Assembly: GCA_025455015.1 (NCBI GenBank)
Contig: JALONI010000031.1
Location: 1 to 39,782, forward strand
From: Cyclobacteriaceae bacterium
GTDB taxonomy: Bacteria; Bacteroidota; Bacteroidia; Cytophagales; Cyclobacteriaceae
Direction of reading: 5' to 3'
Length of the DNA: 39,782 nt
The position numbers and the translations under genes are program-made. Below the pieces are notes generated by a model. It was given only the letters and a program-made list of their open reading frames with translations. It did no database searches and was not told the DNA's origin. Below, piece after piece: positions 1 through 10,265 of this stretch (positions are counted from its first letter, which is position 1; each line of letters begins with the position of its first letter).

Positions 1-807
1 CAGCTTCCCCGCCTCTTTTGAGGGCACGTTTGTCACGTACGGCATCGACCCCAAGCGCAGAACGCCCACCGGCCTCAAGGCTGCCATCATCCGCGAAAAG
101 GGTGTGAATGGCGACCGCGAAATGGCCTATGCACTTTATCTGGCGGGCTTTGATGTGAAAGATGTGCACATGACGGATTTGATGACGGGGCGCGAAGACC
201 TGCGCGAAATAAACATGATCGTGTTTGTGGGCGGCTTTAGCAATTCAGACGTGCTCGGGTCGGCCAAAGGATGGGCGGGCGCCTTTTTGTACAACCCCAA
301 AGCCAAAGCAGCCCTGCATGAGTTTTACGGACGCAAGGATACGCTAAGCCTGGGCGTGTGCAACGGGTGCCAACTGATGATGGAGCTGGGCCTGGTGTAC
401 CGCGAAAAGGACATGCACGCGCATCCCAAAATGCACCACAACGGATCGTCAATTTATCCATTCCCAAAAATAACTCCGTGCTGCTCGGCTCGCTGGCAGG
501 CACGCGGTTGGCCGCATGGGTAGCCCATGGCGAAGGACGTTTCGAGTTGAAAGCACATCACGGTTATCAGATCGCAGCCACCTATTCGTACGATGCGTAC
601 CCCGGCAATCCGAACGACTCAGACTATGCGGTGGCCGCACTCACCTCCACAGACGGGCGCCACCTCGCCATCATGCCCCACATTGAGCGCTCACTGTTTC
701 CATGGAACTGGGGTCACTACCCAACCCATCGGAAGTCAGACCAAGTCGGCCCCTGGATCGAAGCCTTCGTCAATGCGCGGGAGTGGGTAAAAAATCGGAA
801 GACATAG
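1..807 (+). CDS. purL: Phosphoribosylformylglycinamidine synthase, C-terminal part, frameshifted
   Basis: This is the 3' end of the large single-chain FGAM synthase of purine synthesis, which uses glutamine and ATP to convert FGAR to FGAM. The gene enters from the left edge in the frame starting at base 2 and ends at the TAG at 805-807. Only the glutamine amidotransferase domain is present. The nucleophile motif GVCNGCQL lies near base 353, and the catalytic His-Glu pair is in MPHIER near base 675. The reading frame changes near 449-456: frame 2 reads MHHNGS, and the sequence resumes in the next frame at IVNLSIPKNNSV. The short HKFES-like segment usual between these blocks is missing, so about 20 bases seem to be deleted. 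This is either a sequencing indel or a real lesion. The domain assignment is secure. Confidence 0.93.
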
Positions 808-809
808 CA

Positions 810-838
810 TTTGATTCGCCCCGCGAAGGCGATCAAAA
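810..838. terminator. Possible bidirectional terminator between convergent genes
   Basis: An imperfect inverted repeat, TTTGAT(T)CGCC with GGCGATCAAA and a 7-base loop, lies between the convergent purL stop and the outer-membrane protein stop at 833. The stem has one bulged base and no strong T tract, so the call is tentative. Confidence 0.4.
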
Positions 839-1450
839 CTTTCCAAATTTCAAGGTAGCACTGTACGTCCAATGACTCAAGGCGGTGTCGTCCAAGCCGC
901 GTCCTTGACTGTCATACGTTTGCCGGTAGCTGATGCCGGGGCTCAGGCGCATCCACCGGAACAGGTTCAACTCCAACTGCAGGCCCGGTTCGGCCACCAT
1001 AAACCAGTTTTGGTCGTACAGCGACTGGTGCGTGTTTCCGGCATCGCTAAAATCGCGGTCGTATTGCACGGTATAGCCGGCCCCGGTGAATAAATGAAAA
1101 ACCAAGTGGGCTGCGCGGTTTGATCCCATCACCCACTCCGTCACCAAGCCGCCCTGCGCGTAGCCGTAGCTCATACGGGCACCCGGCCGCTCGCTGTGCA
1201 CATCCGGCACAGCGATGTGGTTGGTAGTAGCTGCCACGCCCACCCCCAATAGAAACCTGCGGTTGATAAATACGCCTCCGTACACTTGCGGCATGTTTGC
1301 AAACTCGCCCGCAAGGGTGGTAAACTTGTTTGAGATGGCCGCATAGCCACCTACACGCCCGTTTTTAAAAATGGTTTGGATGGGTTGCTCTTGGGCTGGG
1401 CTGGCGACTGCCACCAATAGGCAGGCGGCTGCGAGGCAAAAAAGTTTCAT
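833..1450 (-). CDS. Predicted outer-membrane beta-barrel protein
   Basis: A 205-residue protein of unknown function. It starts with a clear Sec signal peptide (MKLF, a hydrophobic run, then AVASPAQ near residue 19). The rest alternates polar and hydrophobic residues and is rich in Gly, Tyr and Phe, as in small outer-membrane barrels. It ends in LKFGKF, with the C-terminal Phe typical of barrel proteins. It faces purL convergently and lies downstream of the ABC-F gene on the same strand with a 64-base gap. I do not recognise a named family, and similar small barrels are common in Bacteroidota. The membrane location is inferred from the pattern. Confidence 0.75.
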   Translation of the reverse strand: MKLFCLAAACLLVAVASPAQEQPIQTIFKNGRVGGYAAISNKFTTLAGEFANMPQVYGGVFINRRFLLGVGVAATTNHIAVPDVHSERPGARMSYGYAQGGLVTEWVMGSNRAAHLVFHLFTGAGYTVQYDRDFSDAGNTHQSLYDQNWFMVAEPGLQLELNLFRWMRLSPGISYRQTYDSQGRGLDDTALSHWTYSATLKFGKF

Positions 1451-1514
1451 AACGTGTCTGTTTTACCTCCAGACAACCGAACCATGGCTTACCCCCAAGG
1501 GGCTCTCAGAAAAT

Positions 1515-3620
<2,106 letters not shown>

Positions 3621-3624
<4 letters not shown>

Positions 3625-3875
3625 TTCTTGGCAAAAAACTCGTTTTTCATCGCCTTTCTGCCGCGGGGCTTGGCGTGGTATTCGGCTTGTCCCTCACTGA
3701 CCATCGTCACCCACTCCGCGATTGGCAGCTCTTCAAGCGTCTTGTAGTTTTGGGTCGTCAGCTGCTGGTATAAAAACTCCGTCAGGCGCGACAAACTCAT
3801 ATTATGGGCTTCCGCGAAGCGCTTCGCCTTTTCAATGGTGTGGGCATTGAAGCTTAATGTGATTTTGGCGTCCAT
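3621..3875 (-). CDS. Small antitoxin-like protein (DUF6364-like, ribbon-helix-helix type)
   Basis: An 84-residue protein starting MDAKITLSF, followed by a predicted helix-turn-helix-like stretch (AKRFAEAHNMSLSRLTEFL) and a basic tail ending AFFAKK-like (NEFFAKK). This layout fits the small DNA-binding antitoxins that precede PIN toxins in Bacteroidota. The family name is from memory. The protein would neutralise the PIN partner and repress the operon. I chose the ATG at 3875 over an upstream ATG at 3929 because a TAGATTTG -7 box at 3894-3901 lies between them. The stop overlaps the toxin GTG. The flanking DNA is markedly AT-rich. Confidence 0.75.
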
Positions 3876-3893
3876 AACTGTCTTTTTATACGA

Positions 3894-3901
3894 CAAATCT
3901 A
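3894..3901 (-). promoter_or_regulatory. Bacteroidota -7 box for the PIN toxin-antitoxin pair
   Basis: The minus strand reads TAGATTTG, matching TAnnTTTG, 18 bases before the antitoxin ATG, within AT-rich sequence. The nearest upstream TTG is about 25 bases away, somewhat long for a -33 element. Confidence 0.6.
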
Positions 3902-3954
3902 TAAATTCTATACGTAAATAAAAAAACAACTATAAGTAATTTAAAATCAATCTA

Positions 3955-6525
3955 TTATGCTGAGTTCCGCGCGGCATTGATGATGCCAAACATACACCGT
4001 ATCACCAATTTGCGATAGCGCAACTCAAACGGTTTATCGGCTTCGCGCGCCTGCCGCAAATGCATGAGCGCATATTGCTGAATGGCGATGAGCGGCAATA
4101 CGATACGCTCCCGCAGGCGCACGCTACTCTGGATGCTCGGGTTGTTGCCCATCAGCTCCGCCAGGCCCGACACGCCCAGCACCTGCTGGCGCGAAAGTTC
4201 ATATTCGGCAAACATCTTTTTCCAAAAGTCGCCAAACTCGGCATCGCTGCCCAGGTAGGCCGTGGCCGGGTAGTAGGTTTTACTCAACGACATCATGCTA
4301 TTGCCCAACAGCGTGCGAAAGAACAGAGAACGCTGGTACAACGCCTTGAGTTTCGCCTCCTGCCCCCGGCTGGTTAACGCCTGAAGAGCGCTGCCAACCC
4401 CATAAAAGCCGGGGATATTTTGTTTCATCATGGCCCACGAACCAACAAACGGGATGGCCCGCAAATCTTCGAACCTTAGTCCTTCTCCGGCATTTCGCTT
4501 CACCGGCCGCGAACCGATATTGGTGTCGCCAAAAAAAGACAGAGGCGTGACTTTTTCCAGGTAAGGCACAAACTTGGGATGGTGCTTCAAATCCAAATAG
4601 GCCCGATACCCCTCCTCGGCCAACTCATCCAACAATGCTTTGTCATCCTCCGAAAGGTGGGCGTCTTTTTTGGGAAACACCGCGCCCTCTACCCCCGCAG
4701 ACAACAACTGTTCAAGATTGAATGTGCAGGAGGCGATTTTTCCGAAATTAGAACTGATGGTTTGCCCCTGAATGGTGATGTGTACTTCCTGATTTTCGAT
4801 GGTGTCACCCAGCGAGGCGTAAAAGTCGTGGGTGTTGCCTCCCCCGCGGGCGGGCGGACCTCCCCGACCGTCAAAGAAGATAACTGTGATGCCATGCTGG
4901 CGCGAGAGGGCCGTCAACTGCTCTTTGGCCCGAAAGATGGACCAGTTGGCGCGCAAATAGCCTCCGTCTTTGGTGCCATCCGAAAAACCCAGCATAATGG
5001 TTTGCCGGTCGCCCCGTGTGCGTACATGGGCGCGGTAGGCAGGCACTTGATAGAGTTCCTCCATCACCGCTGCCGCGCGAGCCAGATCATCAATGGTTTC
5101 AAACAACGGCACGATATCGAGCGGCAACTTTTGCTTTTCGCCTATCAGCACAAGCGCCAGTTGAAAAACCTGAATGACATGGGCCGCCTTTTGGCAATTG
5201 CTGATCACATAGCGATGGCAGCCCAGCGCGCCATTTTGCGCCTGAATAGTTTTGATGGCCACCAGGCTTCGGATCGTTTCCTCCGCCAGCGGATCATCCA
5301 AACTCAAAAACACCGGATTGGCGCTGATCGACAAAAGGGTGTCTATCTGCTGGCGCGAATCGGCTTTTTCAAAGGCCGCCCAATCGATGCCTTTGTTCTG
5401 CTTGGCCAGCGCAGCGTTGATGTGTTTCCAAACCAGCTCGTGCTTGCGGCTGTCCTGACGGATGTCCAGGCTGGCAAAATGAAATCCAAACGCCCGCAGC
5501 TTGATGAGTAGGTCGTCCAGCATCTCCAAAAAAAGGCCTTCGTGTTCCTGCAACAACAACGTGCGTACTTCGCCCAGGTCGCGCACCAGTTCTTCGGGTG
5601 TGGCGTAGCCAGCCGCGTGGGCATAGGCCATGTTGTAAACCGTTTGCTCAATGGCAATGACTTTGGCGTGCACTCCTTGAAAGGTCAGCCGTCTGCGCAG
5701 CACGCGTAAGTCGCGGTGGTAGCACTTCAAGATTGACTCGCGCAATTTGGCCGCCACGCGCAGCGTGATGTCGGTGGTAACAAACGGATTACCATCGCGG
5801 TCGCCCCCCGGCCAGAAGCCGATTGTCAACAACCGTGGGTTCGGCCACTCGCTCACGGCTATGCCCAAGCCTTGGCTCAGCGTGCGCAAAATCTGTGCAA
5901 TGGAGGGGTAGAATACGTTTTCCAGAAACCAGCAAAGGCTGACGGCCTCATCATAAGGGGTAGGTTTATCTTTGTTGATGAATCCGGTTTTTCCCAACTG
6001 GCGCAACAGCGCATTGATTTGAGGGATGTCATTGGTACGGATGCTTTGCTCCAAATCAGTCAGGATGCCGAGCACGTGGCCCGGGTAAAATTGTGTGGGG
6101 TGTGCCGTGAGCACAATGCGGATGCTCAATTGGTTGAGCCGTTGCAAGAGTGCTTCTTCTTTAGCCTCCAACCGCGTGCGCATGAGTAACGCATCCACGG
6201 TGCCGCGGCCGCGCACATCGTTGACCAACTCAAAAGCCGAATCTTCGACCGAATCAAAGAGAGCGACCTGACGCTCTACATATTGGATAAAATTGAACAG
6301 CAGGTCGAACTGTTCTTCGCGGCTGGCTTGCGGGGCCAGTTCACCAAAAAACTGATCGATGATCTGCGTGGCGGGCTCCCCTTTCTCAAACCCGTCACCG
6401 CAGTACTGCTGCAACAGCGGCAGCAACGTGCCCGTGCGCGAAACATGGCGGAACGGCAAATTCAAAAAGAGGCTGTTGTAAATGTGGTAACGGGCGCCAA
6501 CCGCTTGTTCATACTGCGTGGTCAT
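3955..6525 (-). CDS. ppc: Phosphoenolpyruvate carboxylase
   Basis: An 856-residue PEP carboxylase, slightly shorter than the 883-residue E. coli enzyme. It adds bicarbonate to PEP to give oxaloacetate and refills the TCA cycle. Visible motifs are TAHPTQ with catalytic His142, GDRDGNP at 241-247, FSDGTKDGG with the conserved Lys519, and the Gly-rich loop FDGRGGPPARGGG at 551-563. The chain ends in ARNSA, whereas the textbook bacterial ending is RNTG; I cannot say whether this is usual in the clade. The gene is monocistronic by layout, with 79 bases to the antitoxin gene start and a divergent neighbour upstream at 6642. Confidence 0.96.
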   Translation of the reverse strand: MTTQYEQAVGARYHIYNSLFLNLPFRHVSRTGTLLPLLQQYCGDGFEKGEPATQIIDQFFGELAPQASREEQFDLLFNFIQYVERQVALFDSVEDSAFELVNDVRGRGTVDALLMRTRLEAKEEALLQRLNQLSIRIVLTAHPTQFYPGHVLGILTDLEQSIRTNDIPQINALLRQLGKTGFINKDKPTPYDEAVSLCWFLENVFYPSIAQILRTLSQGLGIAVSEWPNPRLLTIGFWPGGDRDGNPFVTTDITLRVAAKLRESILKCYHRDLRVLRRRLTFQGVHAKVIAIEQTVYNMAYAHAAGYATPEELVRDLGEVRTLLLQEHEGLFLEMLDDLLIKLRAFGFHFASLDIRQDSRKHELVWKHINAALAKQNKGIDWAAFEKADSRQQIDTLLSISANPVFLSLDDPLAEETIRSLVAIKTIQAQNGALGCHRYVISNCQKAAHVIQVFQLALVLIGEKQKLPLDIVPLFETIDDLARAAAVMEELYQVPAYRAHVRTRGDRQTIMLGFSDGTKDGGYLRANWSIFRAKEQLTALSRQHGITVIFFDGRGGPPARGGGNTHDFYASLGDTIENQEVHITIQGQTISSNFGKIASCTFNLEQLLSAGVEGAVFPKKDAHLSEDDKALLDELAEEGYRAYLDLKHHPKFVPYLEKVTPLSFFGDTNIGSRPVKRNAGEGLRFEDLRAIPFVGSWAMMKQNIPGFYGVGSALQALTSRGQEAKLKALYQRSLFFRTLLGNSMMSLSKTYYPATAYLGSDAEFGDFWKKMFAEYELSRQQVLGVSGLAELMGNNPSIQSSVRLRERIVLPLIAIQQYALMHLRQAREADKPFELRYRKLVIRCMFGIINAARNSA

Positions 6526-6641
6526 AGCTGCAAATTCAGCGGAAAATCAATCAATTCCCATCCGTCCAGCGAAAATTAATCCGTTTTGTTTGCCTCATCG
6601 CCCCAAAACGATGTATCTTTTACCACCTAAACAATACGCCT

Positions 6642-7214
6642 ATGAGCAAGTCGCTTTCTGTGTGGGTCATGGGGTTTCTTTTCGTGTCGTGCATCGGGTA
6701 CAAAGAATTGCCGGTGGAATATGACTACAGCTACCGGGGCAATTTCAAGCGCTACCGAAGTTTTGAACTGATGCGCTCGGTGGGGGCGGCCAACACCGCC
6801 ACCTACAACGATGTCATCGACCGCTCCATCGTATCGCGCATGAAATTTCTCGGCTATCGGCAAACCGACAACAAGCCGCACTTGATTGTCAGTTACCGCA
6901 TGTATGGCGACAGCCTGCACTTTAGCGGGTACCACCAAATTGACATCGAAGAGTGGGTAAAAACGCAAAAAGAAGATTTGGTCTATGACAAACAGAAATT
7001 CGATCTGAAGTCGGGCACGCTGCTCATCCAGTTTTTTGACAGGCGCCAAAACCGATGTGTATGGCAAGGCTATGCCACCACGCTGTATGGCACCATCGAC
7101 TTTGGCAACGACCGCCACTTGCGCAATGCCGTCATCTCCATCCTGGACAAATACCGCTTCTGGGCCGAGGGGTTCATCGAAGCCAATGGCCATGCCAGCG
7201 TGATGGAGCAATAG
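6642..7214 (+). CDS. DUF4136-like lipoprotein
   Basis: A 190-residue predicted lipoprotein. The N-terminus has a short hydrophobic segment ending in the lipobox FVSC with Cys17, followed by a domain resembling DUF4136 (an early Y-DYS-FKRYRSFE stretch, then a long basic and aromatic region and a C-terminal DKYRFWAEGF). Members are Bacteroidota envelope lipoproteins of unknown function. It is transcribed divergently from ppc, with a 116-base gap that must hold both promoters. The family call is from memory of the pattern; the lipoprotein signal is directly visible. Confidence 0.75.
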   Translation: MSKSLSVWVMGFLFVSCIGYKELPVEYDYSYRGNFKRYRSFELMRSVGAANTATYNDVIDRSIVSRMKFLGYRQTDNKPHLIVSYRMYGDSLHFSGYHQIDIEEWVKTQKEDLVYDKQKFDLKSGTLLIQFFDRRQNRCVWQGYATTLYGTIDFGNDRHLRNAVISILDKYRFWAEGFIEANGHASVMEQ

Positions 7215-7297
7215 CCCCCACCGCACAAAGCCCGCGCGGGGCCGGTAAGGCCAGAAAAATCATCGCTGGGAGCGTTTTCGCTTTTAAAAATTAATTC

Positions 7298-7305
7298 TAC
7301 ATTTG
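7298..7305 (+). promoter_or_regulatory. -7 box for tRNA-Gln
   Basis: TACATTTG matches TAnnTTTG and lies 31 bases before the tRNA 5' end. Transcription would start near 7311, giving a leader of about 25 bases. Confidence 0.6.
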
Positions 7306-7316
7306 CACTCCTTTTT

Positions 7317-7336
7317 AGGGCTGCAAGGCCCTTTTT
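7317..7336 (+). terminator. Terminator-like hairpin in the tRNA leader
   Basis: A 5-bp stem, AGGGC with GCCCT and a 6-base loop, is followed by a T run that touches the first base of the tRNA. It lies downstream of the tRNA -7 box, so it would be part of the precursor 5' leader. It could also stop read-through from the DUF4136 gene. The stem is short. Confidence 0.4.
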
Positions 7337-7410
7337 TGACCTATGGTGTAATGGCAACACAGCAGATTTTGATTCTGTTATTCTAGGTTCGAGTCCTAGT
7401 AGGTCAACCA
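7337..7410 (+). tRNA. tRNA-Gln (anticodon TTG)
   Basis: The cloverleaf folds by eye: acceptor TGACCTA with TAGGTCA, a 4-bp D stem GTGT with ACAC, an anticodon stem GCAGA with TCTGT around the loop TTTTGAT, and a T arm CTAGG TTCGAGT CCTAG. The loop places TTG at positions 34-36, which reads CAA for glutamine. The discriminator is A at 7407, and CCA is encoded at 7408-7410. Confidence 0.95.
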
Positions 7411-7483
7411 ACTTCTGCCAATCGGGGCGCAGCACCGGAGGGCGTAAGGTCAGTTTCATAACCCGCCCCCGTGGGCACAGCGC

Positions 7484-8413
7484 ATGGCAGTAAAACTATT
7501 TTCGGGCAGGGCCACCCATTACCTCGCGGATAAAATTGCCAATGCCTATGGGGAGCCGCTGGGTGTGGTGCAATACCAGCAGTTTAGCGATGGCGAAATG
7601 TCGCCTTTCATCACCGATTCGGTGCGGGGCCACGATGTATTCATTATTCAATCCACGTTCGCCCCGGCCGACAACTTCATGGAGATGTTGTTGATGATTG
7701 ACGCGGCCAAGCGCGCCAGCGCAGCCAACATCAACGTGGTAATCCCCTATTTTGGCTACGCCCGCCAGGACCGAAAAGACAAGCCGCGGGTGGCCATTGC
7801 CGCCAAAATGATCGCCAACCTCATTTCCGCGGCCGGAGCTGACCGCATCATGACGTGCGATCTGCATGCCGATCAAATTCAGGGGTTTTTCGACATTCCG
7901 GTAGACCACCTCGATGGCAACTACATCTTCGTGCCCTACCTGAAGCGCCTGAACCTGAAAGACATCATGTTTGCCTCCCCCGATGTGGGCGGCATCAAGC
8001 GGGCGCGCAGCTTTGCCAAGTTTTTTGATGCCGAGTTGGCCGTTTGCGACAAGTACCGCAAGGAGGCCAACAAAATCGAATCCATGCGCCTGATTGGGGA
8101 GGTAGAAGGCAAGGATGTGATCCTGATCGATGACCTGGTGGACACCGCAGGCACCATCTGCAAAGCAGCTGCTTTGTTAAAAGAAAAGGGTGCCAAAACG
8201 GTGCGCGCGGTATGCACGCATCCGGTGCTGTCGGGCAAGGCGTATGAAAACATCGCCCAGTCGGCACTCGAAGAAATTGTGGTCACAGACACCATCCCGC
8301 TAAAACAGGAAATGCCCAAAATCAAAGTACTGAGCGTGTCGGATTTGTTTGCCAAGGCCATCCGCAAGATCCATGACCACGAGTCCATCAGCTCGCTTTT
8401 TATCCGTTTGTAA
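7484..8413 (+). CDS. prs: Ribose-phosphate pyrophosphokinase
   Basis: A 309-residue PRPP synthetase, which transfers pyrophosphate from ATP to ribose 5-phosphate and feeds purine, pyrimidine, histidine and tryptophan synthesis. Motifs are the early FSDGEM loop, the flexible loop YFGYARQDRK near residues 87-96, TCDLHADQIQGFF, and the PRPP-binding motif VILIDDLVDTAGT. Length and order match class I enzymes. It lies 73 bases downstream of the tRNA and 29 bases before the L25 gene, so the pair prs-rplY is probably co-transcribed. Confidence 0.97.
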   Translation: MAVKLFSGRATHYLADKIANAYGEPLGVVQYQQFSDGEMSPFITDSVRGHDVFIIQSTFAPADNFMEMLLMIDAAKRASAANINVVIPYFGYARQDRKDKPRVAIAAKMIANLISAAGADRIMTCDLHADQIQGFFDIPVDHLDGNYIFVPYLKRLNLKDIMFASPDVGGIKRARSFAKFFDAELAVCDKYRKEANKIESMRLIGEVEGKDVILIDDLVDTAGTICKAAALLKEKGAKTVRAVCTHPVLSGKAYENIAQSALEEIVVTDTIPLKQEMPKIKVLSVSDLFAKAIRKIHDHESISSLFIRL

Positions 8414-8442
8414 TTCATGTTTAACTAAAACCATATACAACC

Positions 8443-9110
8443 ATGAAAACTGTTGAGATTATAGGGTATCGAAGAGCAAATCTCGGTAAGGTTGGTTCCC
8501 AAAAAGCACGCGAAGAGGGCTACGTGCCCTGCGTGTTGTACGGAGGCGAAAAACAGGTGCACTTTGCGGCACCCGTCATCCTCTTCCGCGATCTGCTGTA
8601 CACCAATGAGGCCCACTTTGTACACCTGAACATCGAAGGCGAAGAATGCCAGGCCATTCTCCAGGAAGTGCAATTCCATCCCGTCAGCGAAATCATCTTG
8701 CACTGCGACTTCCTCCGCATCAGCGAAGACCGCAAAATCAAAATGCAAATACCCACCCGTTTGGTGGGGCAGGCACCCGGTGTGGCCAAAGGCGGCATGC
8801 TGGTGCGCAAGCGCGCAGCCCTGAAAGTGTACGGCTATCCCAAAGACATGCCCGATCACATTGACGTGGACTGTTCACAGCTTGATTTTCACCACGCGGT
8901 GAAGGTGGGCGACATCGGTTGGAGTTTCTGGACCCAAAGGCGGCTGCGATTGCCGCGGTAGAAGTACCCCGTGCAGCCAAGATGGCGGATGAGACAGCGA
9001 CCACTGCCGCGGGTGAAGGGGCTGCCGCTGCTCCGGCCGCGGGCGCTGCTGCCCCGGCAGCCGATGCCAAGAAGGCAGAGGCCCCCAAAAAGGACGAAAA
9101 GAAGAAGTAA
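8443..9110 (+). CDS. rplY: 50S ribosomal protein L25 (general stress protein Ctc form), frameshifted
   Basis: This is the long, two-domain L25 that binds 5S rRNA. The N-terminal domain reads MKTVEIIGYRRANLG, and the C-terminal TL5-like domain has DMPDHIDVDCSQL and VKVGDIG. The frame breaks at about 8918-8921. The first frame continues to an unrelated stop at 8961, while the next frame reads EFLDPKAAAIAAVEVP, the expected continuation. Adding one T to the GGTTGG at about 8917-8922 would restore GLEFLDPK, giving about 223 residues. The tail is rich in Ala, Lys and Glu, as is common in Bacteroidota L25. A single-base deletion, probably a sequencing error, is the simplest explanation. Confidence 0.9.
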
Positions 9111-9130
9111 TCGCCTCTTCAAAAACAAAA

Positions 9131-9165
9131 AAGACCCCGACTGTGGAAGTTGGGGTCTTTTTTTT
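9131..9165. terminator. Bidirectional terminator after L25
   Basis: A 12-bp stem (9131-9142 with 9148-9159, one G-T pair) with a 5-base loop is followed by a T run to 9165 and preceded by an A run from 9121. It therefore works on both strands and separates the convergent genes ending at 9110 and 9179. Confidence 0.9.
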
Positions 9166-9178
9166 GTCCGCGGGAAAA

Positions 9179-9502
9179 TCAGTTTTGCGGCTTTTCGAGA
9201 TCGTTGTTTTTGGCCCTGCGTATCCTGCGGTTGGCGCGATCTTGCTTTTTCTCAAGCTGACGTCTTTCGGCCACGGTCACGTCTCCATCGGCTTTGGCCC
9301 TGCGCTCCGTTCTGCGGATGTGGCGCTGATTGGCATTGAGTGCGGCCGCCTCGCGGGTGGTTAAATCGCCATCGGCACGCCCTTCGGCAATGCGCGCGCG
9401 CTGGGCGGCTTGGCGTGTGTTGGCGCGGGGGGTACGGTCTTGTGCGCTGGCCGCGGTGGCAACCATCAACAAGAGCAAGAAAACGAAAAGGCTGTTTTTC
9501 AT
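9179..9502 (-). CDS. Small exported protein with an acidic, EF-hand-like duplicated motif
   Basis: A 107-residue protein with a signal peptide (MKNSLFVFLLLL, cleavage after ASAQ near residue 20). The mature part is very rich in Arg, Ala and Lys and predicted helical. It contains two related units of about 30 residues: RADGDLTTREAAALNANQ and KADGDVTVAERRQLEKKQ. The DGDxT plus AE/RE pattern resembles a single EF-hand-like loop, but the surrounding helices do not clearly form a pair. The function is unknown and may involve metal or nucleic-acid contact in the periplasm. The start at 9502 was chosen because the signal peptide begins there; the open frame extends further upstream without support. 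Confidence 0.7.
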   Translation of the reverse strand: MKNSLFVFLLLLMVATAASAQDRTPRANTRQAAQRARIAEGRADGDLTTREAAALNANQRHIRRTERRAKADGDVTVAERRQLEKKQDRANRRIRRAKNNDLEKPQN

Positions 9503-9618
9503 GGTTTCAACATTTGGCCGTTGGACATCCACCCACCCGGCAGGTTTAAACACGCACACAAAAAATGTTTTGGGCAGGCGGGGTTGGACAGCGGTGCACA
9601 GCAATTTCCGCACTTGCT

Positions 9619-9626
9619 TACTTTTG
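9619..9626 (+). promoter_or_regulatory. -7 box for pth, almost touching the start codon
   Basis: TACTTTTG matches TAnnTTTG and ends three bases before the ATG at 9630. The transcript would start at or very near the start codon, so the mRNA may be leaderless. Confidence 0.55.
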
Positions 9627-9629
9627 CGC

Positions 9630-10193
9630 ATGACCAAGTTTTTGATTGTGGGGTTGGGCAACCCCGGGCCCGAGTATGAATGCACGCGGCATAACATCGG
9701 CTTTTTGGTTCTTGATCGATTGGCCGATGTCCAAAAGGCAGGCTTTGCGACACAGCGACTGGCCGAAAAGGCCCTGTTTAAGCACAAAGGCAAAGCGATT
9801 CATCTGATCAAACCAAATACCTACATGAACTTGAGCGGCAAAGCCATGGCCTTTTGGATGAACGATTTGGGCGTGGCCAAAGAGCACACGCTGGTGGTGG
9901 TGGATGACCTGGCCCTGCCTTTTGGCGCGCTGCGCCTGAAGCCGCGCGGCAGCGCAGCGGGCCACAACGGCCTGAAGAACATTGAAGAGCTGACCGGGGG
10001 GCAAGACTATCCGCGGCTGCGGTTCGGCATTGGCAGCGATTTTGGAAAAGGCCAGCAGGTGGATTACGTGTTGAGCCCGTTTACGCCCCTCGAGTTTGAC
10101 CACCTGACACCCCGGATCGACCGGGCTTGCGACATGATCCTGTCATTCTGCACGGCCGGTATTGCGCAGACGATGAACCAATTTAATCAATGA
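9630..10193 (+). CDS. pth: Peptidyl-tRNA hydrolase
   Basis: A 187-residue Pth enzyme, which releases tRNA from peptidyl-tRNA that drops off the ribosome. Family motifs are GLGNPGPEYxxTRHNIGF at the N-terminus (the catalytic His is the one in RHN), KPNTYMNLSG, VVDDLALPFG and GSAAGHNGLKNI. I placed the start at 9630, where homology begins, not at the longer upstream frame from 9330. A -7 box ends only three bases upstream of this ATG. The gene is followed after 72 bases by a barrel protein on the same strand. Confidence 0.96.
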   Translation: MTKFLIVGLGNPGPEYECTRHNIGFLVLDRLADVQKAGFATQRLAEKALFKHKGKAIHLIKPNTYMNLSGKAMAFWMNDLGVAKEHTLVVVDDLALPFGALRLKPRGSAAGHNGLKNIEELTGGQDYPRLRFGIGSDFGKGQQVDYVLSPFTPLEFDHLTPRIDRACDMILSFCTAGIAQTMNQFNQ

Positions 10194-10265
10194 GACGCGC
10201 AGGACCGTTCGTCTGCTACGCGCTGATCTCTTGAGAAAGTAAATGCCGTTTGTTATCTTCACCCT

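Noticed and set aside
1493-1502. CCCCAAGGGG palindrome near the ABC-F stop
   Set aside because: The loop would be only two bases and there is no T tract, so it is not a credible terminator.
4579-5511. Plus-strand open frame of 310 codons
   Set aside because: It is antisense to ppc, whose motifs are all intact; high GC creates long shadow frames.
6627-7226. Minus-strand open frame of 199 codons
   Set aside because: It is antisense to the DUF4136-like lipoprotein, which has a clear lipobox; the shadow has none.
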